Of a DNA stretch of 64,000 bases, positions 12,428-24,952 are shown piece after piece (within the stretch, counting starts at the first letter, position 1; each line of letters opens with the position of its first letter). This stretch comes from Burkholderiaceae bacterium. Lineage in GTDB: Bacteria; Pseudomonadota; Gammaproteobacteria; Burkholderiales; Burkholderiaceae_E. The DNA is taken from positions 39,752 through 103,751 of the forward strand of contig JAJPES010000008.1 in the NCBI GenBank assembly GCA_021166725.1. Reading direction: 5' to 3'. A program made the translations under genes and the position numbers. The notes beneath the pieces are model-generated. The model was not told the origin of the DNA. It saw only the letters and a list, made by a program, of their open reading frames with translations, and ran no database searches.

Positions 12428-12428
<1 letters not shown>
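11466..12428 (-). CDS. ddl: D-alanine--D-alanine ligase
   Basis: Ddl joins two D-alanines with ATP for the peptidoglycan stem peptide. The 320-residue protein starts [20 protein letters not shown]; the family core begins at [22 protein letters not shown]-grasp features include the [12 protein letters not shown] loop (about residue 72), [13 protein letters not shown] (about 155), and the metal-binding [17 protein letters not shown] near 276. The start overlaps the murC stop (TGATG), so the two are translationally coupled. It is a ddlB-type gene by its dcw position between murC and ftsQ. Confidence 0.97.
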
Positions 12429-13818
<1,390 letters not shown>

Positions 13819-13822
<4 letters not shown>

Positions 13823-14901
13823 GCGCGCACGCCGCGCAGTCGCGCGGCCTCCTCGCAGACGTCGGCAACCTCGCGCGTCGCGCCGGGCCGCGCGAGCGAA
13901 CGCGCGCGCACGGCCATCTGCGCCAGCGATTCGCGGTCGAGCGATGCCAGGCGCTGCGCGAGCGACGCGGCGTCGAGTTCGGCCTGCGGCACCAGCAGCG
14001 CCGCCTCGTTGCCGGAGAGAAAGCGCGCATTGCCCGTCTGGTGGTCGTCCACGGCATGCGGGAAGGGCACGAGCAGGCTCGCCACTCCGGCGGCGGCGAT
14101 CTCGGCAACGGTCATCGCGCCCGCGCGGCAGACGACCAGGTCGGCCCACTCGTAGGCACCCGCCATGTCGTCGACGAATTCGACGACGTGCGCGGCGATG
14201 CCGAGTTCGGCGTAACGCGCGTCGAGCGCTTCGCGCCGGTCGCGTCCACTCTGATGCACGACCTGCGGACGCGCCGCCTCGGGCATCGCCGCGAGCGCCT
14301 GCGGGACGACGTCGTTCAGCGCCTGCGCGCCCAGGCTGCCACCGACGACGAGCAGGCGCAGCGGCCCGCTGCGCTGCGCGTAGCGCTCGCGCGGATCGTC
14401 GTCGCGGATCATCGCGGCGCGCAGCGGATTGCCGCAGCAGCGCGCGCCGGGCAGCGTGCCGGGAAAGGCCTCGAGCACGCGATCGGCCAGGCGCGCGAGC
14501 AGCCGGTTCGTCAGCCCGGCAACCGAGTTCTGCTCGTGCACGACGAGCGGACGATTCAGCAGCGAGGCCATCATTCCGCCGGGGAACGCCACGTAGCCGC
14601 CCATGCCGAGAACGACCGCCGGCTGCGTGGTGCGCAATGCGCGCACGCTCTGCGCGAACGCGCGCAGCAGCGTCAGCGGCAACAGCAGCCGCGTAACCAG
14701 CCCCTTGCCGCGCACGCCGCCGACGCGCACCCACTGCATCGGGATGCCGTGCTTCGGCACGAGCGTCGCCTCCATGCCGGCCGGATTGCCCAGCCAGACG
14801 ACGCTCCAGTTGCGCGCGCGCATCTCGGCGGCGACGGCGAGGCCCGGCATCACGTGGCCGCCGGTGCCGCCGGCCATGATGAGGATGGTTCGCCCGGTCA
14901 T
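13819..14901 (-). CDS. murG: UDP-GlcNAc:undecaprenyl-PP-MurNAc-pentapeptide GlcNAc transferase MurG
   Basis: MurG turns lipid I into lipid II on the inner face of the membrane. The 360-residue protein has the first glycine loop [14 protein letters not shown] at about residues 11-24, the second loop [11 protein letters not shown] near 189, and the donor-binding [15 protein letters not shown] near 260. A hydrophobic patch with basic residues ([19 protein letters not shown]) fits peripheral membrane binding. The start overlaps the ftsW stop as ATGA. Confidence 0.97.
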
Positions 14902-16151
14902 CCGAGCCCCCTCATCAGCTTCCTGTTCTCAAAGTCGACTCGAAGCAGGATCGCGACGGCGACGCAGTTCACGAGGATGCCGCTGCCGCCGTAGCTCATC
15001 AGCGGCAGCGTCAGGCCCTTGGTGGGCAGCAGGCCGGTGTTCACGCCCATGTTGATGAAGGCCTGCACGCCGATCCACAGGCCGATGCCCTTGGCGACGA
15101 GGCCGGCGAAGGTGCGCTCGAGCTTGATCGACTGCCGGCCGATCTCGAAGGCACGCCTGGTGAACCAGAAGAACAGCACCACGATGGTGAGCACGCCCAC
15201 CAGGCCCAGTTCCTCGCCGATCACCGCCAGCAGGAAGTCGGTATGCGCCTCGGGCAGGTAGTGCAGCTTCTCGACCGACGCGCCGAGCCCGACGCCGAAC
15301 AGTTCGCCGCGGCCGAAGGCGATCAGCGAATGCGACAACTGGTAGCCCTTGCCGAGCGCGTTGGCCGCGTCGAAGGGATCGAGATACGCGAAGATCCGCT
15401 CGCGCCTCCACGGCGACAGCCAGATCAGCAACGAGAACGTCGTCGCCGCGATGACGACGAGCGAGGCGAACAGCCGACCGTTCACGCCGCCGAGGAACAG
15501 CAGGCCCATCGCCACCGCGGCGATGACGATGAAGGCGCCCAGGTCCGGTTCGAGCAGCAGCAGCAGCCCGACCAGCGCGACGGCCGCGCCCATCGGCAGG
15601 AAGCCCTTGCGCACGTTCTGCATCGAGTCCTGCTTGCGCACCGTGAAGTCGGCCGCGTACAGCACGACGAACAGCTTCATCAGCTCCGACGGCTGCAGGT
15701 TCAGCACGTACAGCGACAGCCAGCGGCGCGCGCCGTACACCTCCTTGCCGACGCCGGGAATCAGCACGACGACGAGCAGCACGAGTCCGAGCAGGAACAG
15801 CCATTTCGCCGACTCGTGCAGGCGCGCGATCGGCACGGAGAACGTGGCGAGCGCCGCGACCAGGCCGACGACGAGCGCGAAGGCGTGACGCACCAGGAAG
15901 TGGGTGGACGAGTAGCTGGCGAATCGGTTCGAATCGGGCAGCGCGATCGACGCCGAATACACCATCACCAGGCCGGTCAGCAGCAGCACGCCGACCACCC
16001 ACAGCAGCGCCGGATCGACGACGTGCGCGGCGTAGGCCGCGCGCGATGGCGTTGCACGCACCGCTCGGCGCCGCTCGAAGCGCACCTCTGCGCCGTCCGA
16101 AACGGCAGCGCGCGCGACGCGCATCCGACCCGGCAGGCGCAGGCTCAGCAC
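14898..16151 (-). CDS. ftsW: Septal peptidoglycan glycosyltransferase FtsW (SEDS family)
   Basis: FtsW polymerises septal glycan strands in complex with FtsI. The 417-residue protein starts with GTG at 16151, which overlaps the murD stop by 7 bases and has GGGGAG 6 bases upstream. A basic cytoplasmic N-terminus of about 45 residues precedes roughly ten membrane helices. The SEDS signature near the C-terminus is visible in [25 protein letters not shown], as is the periplasmic-loop stretch [19 protein letters not shown]. It sits between murD and murG as in the usual dcw order. Confidence 0.96.
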   Translation of the reverse strand: MLSLRLPGRMRVARAAVSDGAEVRFERRRAVRATPSRAAYAAHVVDPALLWVVGVLLLTGLVMVYSASIALPDSNRFASYSSTHFLVRHAFALVVGLVAALATFSVPIARLHESAKWLFLLGLVLLVVVLIPGVGKEVYGARRWLSLYVLNLQPSELMKLFVVLYAADFTVRKQDSMQNVRKGFLPMGAAVALVGLLLLLEPDLGAFIVIAAVAMGLLFLGGVNGRLFASLVVIAATTFSLLIWLSPWRRERIFAYLDPFDAANALGKGYQLSHSLIAFGRGELFGVGLGASVEKLHYLPEAHTDFLLAVIGEELGLVGVLTIVVLFFWFTRRAFEIGRQSIKLERTFAGLVAKGIGLWIGVQAFINMGVNTGLLPTKGLTLPLMSYGGSGILVNCVAVAILLRVDFENRKLMRGLG

Positions 16152-17740
16152 GGCGACTCCCCGTCGCGGTGCGCAGCGTCGCCGGAGTCGGGCGCCGACG
16201 TGGACTGCGACGCCGACCTCGATGCCTCTCCGGTCGGCTCGAGCGCGCGTACCGCATGCACGAAGCAGCGACCGCGGTGCTCGTAGTTGCGGAACATGTC
16301 GAGGCTCGCGCAGGCGGGCGACAGCAGCACCGCCTCGCCGGCCACCGCATCGGCGCTCGCCCGCTGCACGGCCTCGTCGAGCGACCCGCAGCGCACGATC
16401 GGCACGCCGGCGGGCTCGAGCGCCTGCTGCAGGCGCGCGGCGTCCATGCCGATCAGGTAGACGCCGGCGGCATGGGCACGCACCGGTTCGACCAGCGCCG
16501 AGAAATCCTGCCCCTTGCCGTCGCCGCCGGCGATCAGCCGGCAGCGCCGGCCGAGGCCGCGCAGCGCGGCGACGGTGGCGCCGACGTTCGTTCCCTTGCT
16601 GTCATCGTAGTACTCGACGCCGACGATCGTCGCGACCAGCTGGCAGCGATGCGGCTCACCGGCATACGAGCGCAGCCCGTGGAGCATCTTCGCCATCGGT
16701 ACGCCGATCGCGTCGCACAGTGCGAGCGCTGCCAGCGCGTTCAGATGGTTGTGCGCGCCGCGAATACGCAGCGCGTCGGCGGGCATCAGCCGGCGCACGT
16801 GAAAGCCGGCGGGCGCACGGCGACGACGCGACGCTGCGCCGGCCGCCGGATCGTCCTCCGCCTGCGCGTGCGCGAGCCAGTCGATGCCGTGCTCGCGCAC
16901 GATGCCGAATTCGCCGGCGGCGGTGGGCGCATCGGCGCCGAAGGAAACGAGCCGCAGTGCAGCGCCGGGCGACGACGGCGCGCTGCGCGCGTCGCCGCGG
17001 TCGAACACGGCGAGACCGGCATGTGCGTAGATGCGCTGCTTCGCGTCGACGTAGCTTTGCATCGACGCGTGCCAGTCGAGATGGTCCTCGTCCACGTTGA
17101 CGATCGCCGCAGCGTCGGGCGCGAAGCTGCGCGCGAGCGCCAGCTGGAAGCTGGACAGTTCGAGCACCCAGGCGGCCGGCAGCCGATCGGCGTCGAGCGC
17201 CTCGCGCAAGGCATCGAGCATCGGCGGGCGGATGTTGCCGGCGCTCGCCGCGTCGATGCCCGCCTCACGGCACAGGTGCGCGGCGAGCGCGGTCGTCGTC
17301 GTCTTCCCGTTGGTGCCGGTGATCGCGATCACCTGCGGCGCATAGCCGTTCTCGCGCAGGTCGGCGAGCGCCTGCGCGAACAGCTCGAGCTCGCCGGCCA
17401 CCGCGATGCCGCGCGCGACCGCTCGGGCATGGAACTGCGCGGAGTCGCCCTTCTCGATCGACAGCCCGGGGCTCCAGGCGACGAGGTCGACACCGTCGAG
17501 CCAGTCGTCGGACCACGGCGCCGCGTCGACGTAGCGCAGGCCGGGAATCGCGTCGCGCAGCGCCGGCCAGGCGGGCAGATCGGCGCCGTCGGCGCTGCGC
17601 GTGTCCGCCACGCGCACGTGCGCGCCCTGCCGCGCCAGCCAGCGTGCCATCGCAGCGCCCGAAGCGCCCAGGCCGACGACGAGCGCCGTGCGTCCGGCGA
17701 CGTCGAACAGTCCGGGTTGCGGCGGCGTGCGTTCGGTCAT
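16145..17740 (-). CDS. murD: UDP-N-acetylmuramoylalanine--D-glutamate ligase MurD
   Basis: MurD adds D-Glu to UDP-MurNAc-L-Ala. The true start is the ATG at 17740 ([28 protein letters not shown]), which overlaps the mraY stop (TGATG); the open frame continues upstream antisense to nothing useful. The Mur ligase P-loop [11 protein letters not shown] is at about residue 139. At 531 residues it is longer than the roughly 440-500 of most MurD proteins: there is an Arg/Ala-rich insertion ([13 protein letters not shown]) in the middle domain and a Ser/Asp-rich tail of about 30 residues after the last conserved part ([11 protein letters not shown]). Both look like disordered additions. Identity is certain; the extra segments probably do not change function. 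Confidence 0.96.
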   Translation of the reverse strand: MTERTPPQPGLFDVAGRTALVVGLGASGAAMARWLARQGAHVRVADTRSADGADLPAWPALRDAIPGLRYVDAAPWSDDWLDGVDLVAWSPGLSIEKGDSAQFHARAVARGIAVAGELELFAQALADLRENGYAPQVIAITGTNGKTTTTALAAHLCREAGIDAASAGNIRPPMLDALREALDADRLPAAWVLELSSFQLALARSFAPDAAAIVNVDEDHLDWHASMQSYVDAKQRIYAHAGLAVFDRGDARSAPSSPGAALRLVSFGADAPTAAGEFGIVREHGIDWLAHAQAEDDPAAGAASRRRRAPAGFHVRRLMPADALRIRGAHNHLNALAALALCDAIGVPMAKMLHGLRSYAGEPHRCQLVATIVGVEYYDDSKGTNVGATVAALRGLGRRCRLIAGGDGKGQDFSALVEPVRAHAAGVYLIGMDAARLQQALEPAGVPIVRCGSLDEAVQRASADAVAGEAVLLSPACASLDMFRNYEHRGRCFVHAVRALEPTGEASRSASQSTSAPDSGDAAHRDGESPC

Positions 17741-18906
17741 CAACGCAGCTTCAACGTGGACAGGCCGAACAGCACCAGCATCATCGTGACGATCCAGAAC
17801 CGCACGACGACCTGGCTCTCCTTGATGCCGCCCACCTCGAAGTGGTGATGCAGCGGCGCCATGCGCAGGATGCGACGCCCTTCGCCATAGCGACGCTTCG
17901 TGTACTTGAAGTACCCGACCTGCAGCATCACCGACAGCGTCTCGGCGACGAAGACGCCGCCCATGATGAACAGCACGATTTCCTGGCGGACGATCACCGC
18001 CACCGTGCCGAGTGCGGCGCCGAGCGCCAGCGCGCCCACGTCGCCCATGAAGACCTGCGCGGGGTATGCGTTGTACCAGAGGAAGCCCAGTCCCGCGCCG
18101 GCGATCGCCGCGCAGAACACGGTGAGTTCGCCGGCGCCCGGGATGTGCGGAATCAGCAGGTACTTCGCGAACACCGCGTTTCCGGTCACGTAGGCGAACA
18201 GCCCGAGCGCCGAGCCGACCATCACCGACGGCATGATCGCCAGCCCGTCGGCGCCGTCGGTGAGGTTCACGGCGTTGCTCGAGCCGACGATGACGAACCA
18301 GGTGAGGACGATGAATCCGTAGACGCCGAGCGGATACGCGACGTTCTTGAAGAAGGGAACGATCAGGTCGGCGCGCGCCGGCAGGTCGGTGAAGCCGTGC
18401 GAGACCCAGTCGACGAACAGCGCGAAGGCGTCGGCGTTCGACTGCGCCGGCACCGAGAACGCGAGGTACACCGAAGCGACGATGCCGATCAGCGATTGCC
18501 AGAAAAGCTTCTGCCGGGCCGACATGCCGCGTGGATTCCGATGCACGATCTTGCGGTAGTCGTCGATCCAGCCGATCCAGCCGAAGCCGAGCGTGACGAT
18601 CAGCACGATCCAGACGAAGCGGTTCGACAGGTCGCCCCACAGCAGCGTCGCCGCGGCCACCGAGATCAGGATCAGCGCGCCGCCCATCGTCGGCGTGCCG
18701 GATTTCGTCAGGTGCGTGCGGGGGCCGTCGCTGCGCACCGCCTGCCCGATCTTCATCCCGGCGAGCTTGCGGATCAGCGAGGGGCCGAAGATCAGTCCGA
18801 TCGCCAGCGCGGTCAGTGCCGCCAGCACCGCACGCAGCGTGATGTAGCCGAACACGGCGAACGCGCGCGTGTCCTTTGCCAGCCACTGGGTGAGTTCGAG
18901 CAGCAT
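17740..18906 (-). CDS. mraY: Phospho-N-acetylmuramoyl-pentapeptide transferase MraY
   Basis: MraY transfers phospho-MurNAc-pentapeptide to undecaprenyl phosphate, making lipid I. The 388-residue protein starts [16 protein letters not shown] and has about ten membrane helices. Catalytic motifs are visible: SGTPTMGG near residue 70, the aspartate pair in [16 protein letters not shown] near 115, [14 protein letters not shown] near 222, and the cytoplasmic APLHHHFE near 325. The start lies 2 bases after the murF stop. Confidence 0.97.
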   Translation of the reverse strand: MLLELTQWLAKDTRAFAVFGYITLRAVLAALTALAIGLIFGPSLIRKLAGMKIGQAVRSDGPRTHLTKSGTPTMGGALILISVAAATLLWGDLSNRFVWIVLIVTLGFGWIGWIDDYRKIVHRNPRGMSARQKLFWQSLIGIVASVYLAFSVPAQSNADAFALFVDWVSHGFTDLPARADLIVPFFKNVAYPLGVYGFIVLTWFVIVGSSNAVNLTDGADGLAIMPSVMVGSALGLFAYVTGNAVFAKYLLIPHIPGAGELTVFCAAIAGAGLGFLWYNAYPAQVFMGDVGALALGAALGTVAVIVRQEIVLFIMGGVFVAETLSVMLQVGYFKYTKRRYGEGRRILRMAPLHHHFEVGGIKESQVVVRFWIVTMMLVLFGLSTLKLR

Positions 18907-18908
18907 CG

Positions 18909-20276
18909 TCAGGCGGCCACCGGCGCTTGCGCGAGCGCAGCGACGACGCGTTCCATCCGCATGAAGCGCGAACCCTTGACGAGCACCGTCGCGTCGTCGC
19001 CGGCGAGCGCGGCCGCGCTCGCGACCAGAGAGTCGACGTCGGCGTGGTGCGCGGCGCCCGTGCCGAAGGCATCGACTGCCGCGGCGCTGGCCGCGCCGAT
19101 CGCGAGCAGCCGATCGATGCCGCGCTCGCGCGCATACGCGCCGACTTCGCGGTGGAACTCGGGGCCGCGCTCGCCGACCTCGCCCATGTCGCCGAGGACG
19201 AGAATGCGCAGTCCCGCGCACTGCGCGAGAACGTCTATCGCGGCGCGCACCGAATCGGGGTTGGCGTTGTACGTGTCGTCGATCAGCGCCGCGCCCGAGG
19301 CCGCGCGGCGGCGCACGAGGCGTCCGGGCGGCGGTGCGAAACTCGCGAGACCGAGTGCGATGGTCGCGGCATCGATGCCCAGCGCGTGCGCGCAGGCAGC
19401 GGCAGCCAGCGCGTTGCGTACGTTGTGCAACCCTTCGACCGGCAGCCGCACCACGGCACGCGCAGCGCCCACCTTCATCTCGAACCGCGCGGACTCGGCG
19501 TTCGCGGCCGCGGCGACCTCGAAGCGCTGCAACGCGTCATCGAGGCCGAATTCGACCCGGCGCCGCGACCCGGCAAGCGTTCGCCACAGCGGCGCCTGCG
19601 CATCGTCGGCCGGAAAGACCGCGACGCCGTGGTCGGACAACGCGCCGATCGAAGCGCCGTTCTCGCGTGCAGAGCCTTCGGTGCCATCGAGAAACTCCTG
19701 GTGTTCGCGTTGTGCGTTGTTGACCAGCGCGACGTCGGGCCGCGCCACCCGCGCCAGCCAAGCGATCTCGCCGGGGTGGTTGGTACCGAGTTCGATCGCC
19801 GCAGCGCGGTGCTGCGCGCGCAGGCGCAACAGCGTCAGCGGAACGCCGACGTCGTTGTTCAGGTTGCCCTGCGTCGCCAGGCGCGCGTCGGCGCCGAACG
19901 CCTGCGCGAGCACCGCCGAGAGCATCTCCTTGACCGTCGTCTTGCCGTTCGCGCCGGCAACGGTGACGACGCGCGTCGGCAGGCGCGAGCGCCAGCCGCG
20001 CGCGATCTCGCCCAGCGCGCGGCGCGTATCCGCGACGCGAATGGCCGGCGCGCGGATTCCTTCGACCCAGCGATCGAAGACCACCGCCGCCGCGCCGCGC
20101 TGCTGCGCCGACGCGATGAACTCGTGCGCATCGAAGCGTTCACCGCGCAGCGCGACGAACAGTTCGCCCGCAGCGATCGAGCGCGTGTCGGTGCACACGC
20201 CGCTCATGCGCACCGACGGATCGCCGTACAGGCATGCGCCGGAGAGCCAGCCGAAGGCTTCGCGCAGCTCGAGCAT
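18909..20276 (-). CDS. murF: UDP-N-acetylmuramoyl-tripeptide--D-alanyl-D-alanine ligase MurF
   Basis: MurF adds the D-Ala-D-Ala dipeptide made by Ddl. The 455-residue protein starts [15 protein letters not shown] at 20276, overlapping the murE stop as TGATG. The P-loop [12 protein letters not shown] is at about residue 108, followed by [13 protein letters not shown], a MurF hallmark, and the C-terminal signature [15 protein letters not shown] near 340. Length is normal. Confidence 0.97.
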   Translation of the reverse strand: MLELREAFGWLSGACLYGDPSVRMSGVCTDTRSIAAGELFVALRGERFDAHEFIASAQQRGAAAVVFDRWVEGIRAPAIRVADTRRALGEIARGWRSRLPTRVVTVAGANGKTTVKEMLSAVLAQAFGADARLATQGNLNNDVGVPLTLLRLRAQHRAAAIELGTNHPGEIAWLARVARPDVALVNNAQREHQEFLDGTEGSARENGASIGALSDHGVAVFPADDAQAPLWRTLAGSRRRVEFGLDDALQRFEVAAAANAESARFEMKVGAARAVVRLPVEGLHNVRNALAAAACAHALGIDAATIALGLASFAPPPGRLVRRRAASGAALIDDTYNANPDSVRAAIDVLAQCAGLRILVLGDMGEVGERGPEFHREVGAYARERGIDRLLAIGAASAAAVDAFGTGAAHHADVDSLVASAAALAGDDATVLVKGSRFMRMERVVAALAQAPVAA

Positions 20277-21823
20277 CAGTCGTCCGCCTGCGGCAGTCCG
20301 AGCCACCGACGTGCGACCGCCAGGTCGGAGAACGGCAGCCGCTCGTCGCCGATTTCCTGCCAGGTCTCGTGCCCCTTGCCGGCGATCAGCACGACGTCGT
20401 CGGGCGCCGCGAGCTCCAGCACCTTGCGGATCGCCTGCTCGCGATCGAGTTCGGTAAGCCGCGGCTCGTGCGTGAAGCCGGCGCGGATGTCCGAGACGAT
20501 GCGAAAGGGCGTCTCGCTGCGCGGGTTGTCGCTGGTGACGACGACGTGATCCGCGTAGCGCTCGACCACCATCCCCATCAGCGGACGCTTGCCCGGGTCG
20601 CGATCGCCGCCGGCGCCGAACACGCACCACAGCGCACCGCGTCGAGTCTCGGCCAGCGGGCGCAGCGCATGCAGCACGTTCATCAACGCGTCCGGCGTGT
20701 GCGCGTAATCGACGACGACGAGCGGACGCCCGTCGGCGGCGATGCGCTGCATGCGGCCGGGAATCGCCCGCAGCTGCTCGAGCCGCTGGATCGCTTCGCC
20801 GAAGGGCATGCCGTGCATCAGCCAGACGCCGGCCGCGGCCAGCGCATTGACGACGTTGAACTGGCCGATCGTCTGCAGACGGATCTCGGCGCGGCCGTAG
20901 TCGCCGCCGATCGACACCTGCGAGCCGCTGGCATGCTCGACGATGCGAAAGGCGGAGAGCTTCTTCTTCGCGCGCCAGCCGTGCTCGCCGGGGAGATGGC
21001 CGAAGGCGAGCGAGGCGATTTCCGGCGACAGCGGGTCGAGCACCCGCGGCGCGATCGGGTCGTCGCCGTTGACCAGCGCCTGTTGCAGTCCCGGCCACGA
21101 GAAGAGCCGCAGCTTCGCCGCCAGGTACGCTTCTTCGGTGCCGTGGTAGTCGAGGTGATCGCGGGTGAAGTTGGTCAACACCGCGGTTTCCACGGGCAGC
21201 CCGTTCAGGCGCCCCTGGTCGATGCCGATCGACGAAGCCTCCATCGCCACCACTTCGGCACCGGCGTCCGCGAACGAGGCGAGCATGCGTTGCAGGCCGG
21301 CGGCGTCCGGCGTCGTCAGGCCGAAACTGCGCAACCGCGGCGTACCGTCGGCGTCGACGATGCCGCTGCCGAGGGTGCCGATCACGGCGCAGCGCTTGCC
21401 GGCAGCCGAGAAGCCGCTGGCCATCCACTGCGTGGACGTCGTCTTGCCGTTCGTTCCGGTGACGGCGACGACGCGAAGGCGCCGCCCCGGATGTCCGTAG
21501 TACTGCGCGGCGATCGGCCCGGCGAGATCGCGCAGGCCGTCGACCGCGCGCATCGGCGGGGCCGCCGAGGATTCGTCGCGCAGCGCGAAGGCTTCGGCCC
21601 CGCGCGCTTCGTACAGCACGGCGGCTGCGCCGGCCGCGCGCGCCGCATCGACGAAGCTGCGTCCGTCGCTGTGCGCGCCGGGCCAGGCGAGGAAGACGTC
21701 GCCGGCTCGCAGCGCACGACTGTCGGAGACGAGTGCGGCACCCGGGGCCAGCGCCGAACGCAGCCAGTCGCCCAGCGGCGCGGCGCGTTCGAACTCGTCG
21801 CCCGCAGCTGCAGGCTTCGTCAC
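20276..21823 (-). CDS. murE: UDP-MurNAc-L-alanyl-D-glutamate--meso-DAP ligase MurE
   Basis: MurE adds the third residue of the stem peptide. The start is a GTG at 21823 that overlaps the ftsI stop (GTGA), giving (M)TKPAAAGDEFER and 515 residues. The P-loop GTNGKTTSTQW is near residue 122. The motif SDNPRSETP near 418 is the DNPR signature of meso-diaminopimelate-specific MurE, so the cell wall should contain mDAP. The carbamylated-lysine region follows the P-loop as in the family. Confidence 0.96.
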   Translation of the reverse strand: MTKPAAAGDEFERAAPLGDWLRSALAPGAALVSDSRALRAGDVFLAWPGAHSDGRSFVDAARAAGAAAVLYEARGAEAFALRDESSAAPPMRAVDGLRDLAGPIAAQYYGHPGRRLRVVAVTGTNGKTTSTQWMASGFSAAGKRCAVIGTLGSGIVDADGTPRLRSFGLTTPDAAGLQRMLASFADAGAEVVAMEASSIGIDQGRLNGLPVETAVLTNFTRDHLDYHGTEEAYLAAKLRLFSWPGLQQALVNGDDPIAPRVLDPLSPEIASLAFGHLPGEHGWRAKKKLSAFRIVEHASGSQVSIGGDYGRAEIRLQTIGQFNVVNALAAAGVWLMHGMPFGEAIQRLEQLRAIPGRMQRIAADGRPLVVVDYAHTPDALMNVLHALRPLAETRRGALWCVFGAGGDRDPGKRPLMGMVVERYADHVVVTSDNPRSETPFRIVSDIRAGFTHEPRLTELDREQAIRKVLELAAPDDVVLIAGKGHETWQEIGDERLPFSDLAVARRWLGLPQADD

Positions 21824-23580
21824 AACGCTGCCCCCGCCCGATGTGCAGCGGTCGTCGCGGGGATCTCCAGCTTCACGACAGTGGAGTCGGGCGGAACGCG
21901 CAACGTACGCAGCGTATCTCCCGCGATGCGCGAGAACACCGGCGCCGCCACGACTCCGCCGTAGTACTTGCCGTCGGTCGGCTCGTCGATCATCACTGCG
22001 ACGATCACGCGCGGATCCGACACCGGCGCGAAGCCGACGAACGAGGCGATGTACTTGTTCACGTACTGCCGGCCGTCGCGCTTGTGCGCGGTGCCGGTCT
22101 TGCCGGCCACGCGGTACCCGGAGATCTGTGCCTGCGGCGCGGTGCCGCCCGGACCGGCGGCGAGCTCGAGCATGTGGCGTACCGCGCGCGCCGTCTGCGG
22201 CGACACGATGCGCTCGCCCTCGACCGCGTCGTCGTGCTTGAACATCGACACCGGCAGCAGTTCGCCGTCGGTGGCGAACACCGTGTAGGCGCGCGCGAGT
22301 TGCAGCAGCGAAACCGACAGCCCGTAGCCGTACGACATCGTCGCCTGCTCGATCGGCTTCCAGCTGCGATACGGGCGCAGGCGACCGGCCACCGCGCCCG
22401 GGAAGCCGATGCGCGGCGCCTGCCCGAGGCCGACCGACGAAAACATCTCCCACATCTTTTCGGCCGGCATCGCCAGCGCCATCTTCGCCGTGCCGACGTT
22501 CGACGACTTCTGCACGATCTGCTCGATCGTCAGCGGACCGTGCGGATGCGCGTCGCCGATCGTCGCGCGTCCGATCGTCAGGCGCCCGGGCGCGGTCTGG
22601 ATCACCGTGTCGGGACGCACCTGGCCGAGTTCGAGCGCGAGCGCCGCGGTGAACGGCTTCATCGTCGACCCCGGCTCGAAGGTATCGGTGATTGCGCGGT
22701 TGCGCAGTTGCGCGCCGGTGAGCTGCCCGCGTTCGTTGGGGTTGTAGGTGGGCCAGTTGGCCAGCGCCAGGATCTCGCCGGTGTGCACGTCGAGCACCAC
22801 CGCGGCGCCGGCCTTTGCCTTGTGCTCGTGGATGGCATCGCGCAGCGCGTCGAAGGCGAGGAACTGGATCGTGCTGTCGATCGACAGCGCCAGATCGCGC
22901 CCGTTGTGCGGCTCGCGCACCGCCTCGACATTCTCGACCACGCGGCCGTAGCGATCGCGGATCACGCGCCGGCTGCCCGACTTGCCGGCGAGATCGGGAT
23001 TCTTCGCGAGTTCGACGCCTTCCTGGCCGATGTCCTCCACGTTGGTGAATCCGACGACGTGCGCGATCGTCTCGCCCTGCGGGTAGTGGCGTTTGTACTC
23101 GCGCTGCTGGTGAACGCCCGCGATGCGCAGCGCCGCCACGCGCTCGGCGACGTCGGCATCGACCTGGCGCTTCAGATAGACGAAACTGCGGTCGGCCGCC
23201 TGTGCGAGACGCCGGCGCAGGTCGCGCTCGCTCGCGCCCAGCAGCTTCGCGAGTTCGGTGAACTGCTGCGGCGTAGCGTCCACCTGCTCGGGAATCGCCC
23301 ACACCGCACGGGCCGGCAGGCTCGAGGCGAGCACGACGCCGTTGCGATCGAAGATCTTGCCGCGCGAGGCCGGCAGTTCGATGGTGCGACCGTAGCGCAG
23401 TTCGCCCTGCTGTTGCAGGTAGCCCGGCGAGAAGACCTGCAGCCAGACGGTGCGCGCGGCGAGCGCCACGAACGCCACCGCGACGAACAGCATCACGAGC
23501 TGCGAGCGATACGCGGGCAAGCGCACCTGCAGCAACGGGTTCGACGCGATCGGCACGTTGCGGCGAGTCCTGCGCGTCAT
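21820..23580 (-). CDS. ftsI: Septal peptidoglycan transpeptidase FtsI (PBP3)
   Basis: FtsI cross-links septal peptidoglycan and pairs with FtsW. I start it at 23580 (MTRRTRRNVPIASN), which overlaps the ftsL stop as TGATG. The 586-residue protein has one transmembrane helix at about residues 27-45, the pedestal domain, and the class B transpeptidase motifs: STMK with nucleophile Ser305, SSN in QKSSNVGTAKM, and KTG in GKTGTAHKRDG near 494. It is a beta-lactam target. Confidence 0.97.
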   Translation of the reverse strand: MTRRTRRNVPIASNPLLQVRLPAYRSQLVMLFVAVAFVALAARTVWLQVFSPGYLQQQGELRYGRTIELPASRGKIFDRNGVVLASSLPARAVWAIPEQVDATPQQFTELAKLLGASERDLRRRLAQAADRSFVYLKRQVDADVAERVAALRIAGVHQQREYKRHYPQGETIAHVVGFTNVEDIGQEGVELAKNPDLAGKSGSRRVIRDRYGRVVENVEAVREPHNGRDLALSIDSTIQFLAFDALRDAIHEHKAKAGAAVVLDVHTGEILALANWPTYNPNERGQLTGAQLRNRAITDTFEPGSTMKPFTAALALELGQVRPDTVIQTAPGRLTIGRATIGDAHPHGPLTIEQIVQKSSNVGTAKMALAMPAEKMWEMFSSVGLGQAPRIGFPGAVAGRLRPYRSWKPIEQATMSYGYGLSVSLLQLARAYTVFATDGELLPVSMFKHDDAVEGERIVSPQTARAVRHMLELAAGPGGTAPQAQISGYRVAGKTGTAHKRDGRQYVNKYIASFVGFAPVSDPRVIVAVMIDEPTDGKYYGGVVAAPVFSRIAGDTLRTLRVPPDSTVVKLEIPATTAAHRAGAAL

Positions 23581-23903
23581 CAGCGGGCTCCCGCAGCGCC
23601 GGCCGGCGTCGCCGAGCCGAGCCGCACGACGCGCTCCACCGGATCGACCACCAGGTGAATCGTTCGCTGCGGCGAGATCGACTCCATCGACAACTCGCGA
23701 CGCGCCTTCGTATCGATGCGCGAAGCCTTCGCCAGCACGGTCTGCTCGATCTGCAGCTGGTCCCACTGCACCTCGAGGCGCGACGCCTGCGCATGCGCCT
23801 GCTCGACGTCGCCGAAGAGCTTGCGCGCGCGATCCTGCGAGCTCACCAGGGCGAGCGCGCAGATCACGAGCAGGAAGGCGAGCACGAGGTTGAGCCGGAG
23901 CAT
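23580..23903 (-). CDS. ftsL: Cell division protein FtsL
   Basis: FtsL is a small bitopic protein that forms the FtsQLB complex and activates FtsWI. The 107-residue protein has an N-terminal transmembrane helix (about residues 4-22, LNLVLAFLLVICALALVSS), then a coiled-coil region with VEQAHAQASRLEVQWDQLQIEQ, and a Pro/Ala-rich end. The position between rsmH and ftsI is diagnostic, since the sequence itself is poorly conserved in this family. Confidence 0.93.
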   Translation of the reverse strand: MLRLNLVLAFLLVICALALVSSQDRARKLFGDVEQAHAQASRLEVQWDQLQIEQTVLAKASRIDTKARRELSMESISPQRTIHLVVDPVERVVRLGSATPAGAAGAR

Positions 23904-23912
23904 CGCTCTACC

Positions 23913-24923
23913 TCAGATCCGCTCGGCGACGCGCAGCACGGCGGAGCGCGCGCGACGGTTGTCCGGTCGGCGACGCCGGGCGCGACGCTGGTCGCGCGCC
24001 GAGCCGTGCGTCTCGGCAGCAGCGCTCGTAGCTGCGTGCGCGGTCTCCGAAGCCAGCCGGCGTGCCAGCGCGTGCAGGCGCGGGATACGCGAGACGACCG
24101 AAGCGCCGGTAACCGGATCGCGCACCGCGTCGCGCCCCGATTCCGCGGCAATGAACTGCTTGACCATCCGGTCTTCCAGCGAATGAAAACTGATGACGAC
24201 GATGCGCCCGCCTCGCCGCAGGCGCGCGACGGCCCGGTCCAGCGCTATCGGGAGCTCCTCGAGTTCCTGATTGACGTGAATCCGTAGAGCCTGAAACGTG
24301 CGTGTGGCCGGGTCCTTGCCCACCTGCGTCCGCCCGCGGCGGCGGACGACAGCGGCGACGAGCGCGGCAAGCTCTCCGGTCGTGCGCAGCGCGTCGGCCC
24401 CGAGTTCGCCGCGGCGAGCAACAATCGCCTTTGCAATCGGAACAGCAAACCGTTCTTCCCCATAGTCGCTCACCACCCTTGCGATTTCGTCTTCGCTCGC
24501 CTCGAGCAGCCACTGGCGAGCCGGGATTCCGCGCGTCGGATCCATCCGCATGTCGAGCGGGCCGCTCGCGCGAAAGCTGAAGCCGCGCGCCGGATCGTCC
24601 AGCTGCGGCGAGGAAACGCCGAGATCGAACAGGACACCGTCGACCAGATCGATGCGGTGCGCATCGAGCGCCGAGTCGAGCCCGGAGAAGCGCGCATGCT
24701 CGATCGCGAAGCGCGGGTCGGTCCACGTCCGGCCGACGGCAACGGCCTGGGGATCGCGATCGAGCGCGAGCAGGCGTCCGTCGCAGCCCAGGCGGGCAAG
24801 GATCGCCGCGCTGTGGCCGCCGCGGCCGAAGGTGCAGTCGAGATAGCACCCGTCGCGACGCAGCGCGAGCGCTTCGATCGCCTCGTCGAGAAAAACCGTC
24901 TCGTGACCGAGTCCTGCCTGCAC
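23913..24923 (-). CDS. rsmH: 16S rRNA (cytosine1402-N4)-methyltransferase RsmH
   Basis: RsmH (MraW) methylates N4 of C1402 in 16S rRNA with S-adenosylmethionine. Motifs include the SAM-binding [38 protein letters not shown], and [15 protein letters not shown]. No ATG lies at the family start. I choose the GTG at 24923, which gives (M)[18 protein letters not shown] and 336 residues; the family begins with a few residues before HETVLL. The mraZ stop is 29 bases upstream. The ribosome site is weak, and a CTG overlapping the mraZ stop is an alternative start. The C-terminal tail is Arg/Ala-rich. Confidence 0.93.
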   Translation of the reverse strand: MQAGLGHETVFLDEAIEALALRRDGCYLDCTFGRGGHSAAILARLGCDGRLLALDRDPQAVAVGRTWTDPRFAIEHARFSGLDSALDAHRIDLVDGVLFDLGVSSPQLDDPARGFSFRASGPLDMRMDPTRGIPARQWLLEASEDEIARVVSDYGEERFAVPIAKAIVARRGELGADALRTTGELAALVAAVVRRRGRTQVGKDPATRTFQALRIHVNQELEELPIALDRAVARLRRGGRIVVISFHSLEDRMVKQFIAAESGRDAVRDPVTGASVVSRIPRLHALARRLASETAHAATSAAAETHGSARDQRRARRRRPDNRRARSAVLRVAERI

Positions 24924-24952
24924 GCGCTTGCGCCGTTCACGGTGGTCGTGGT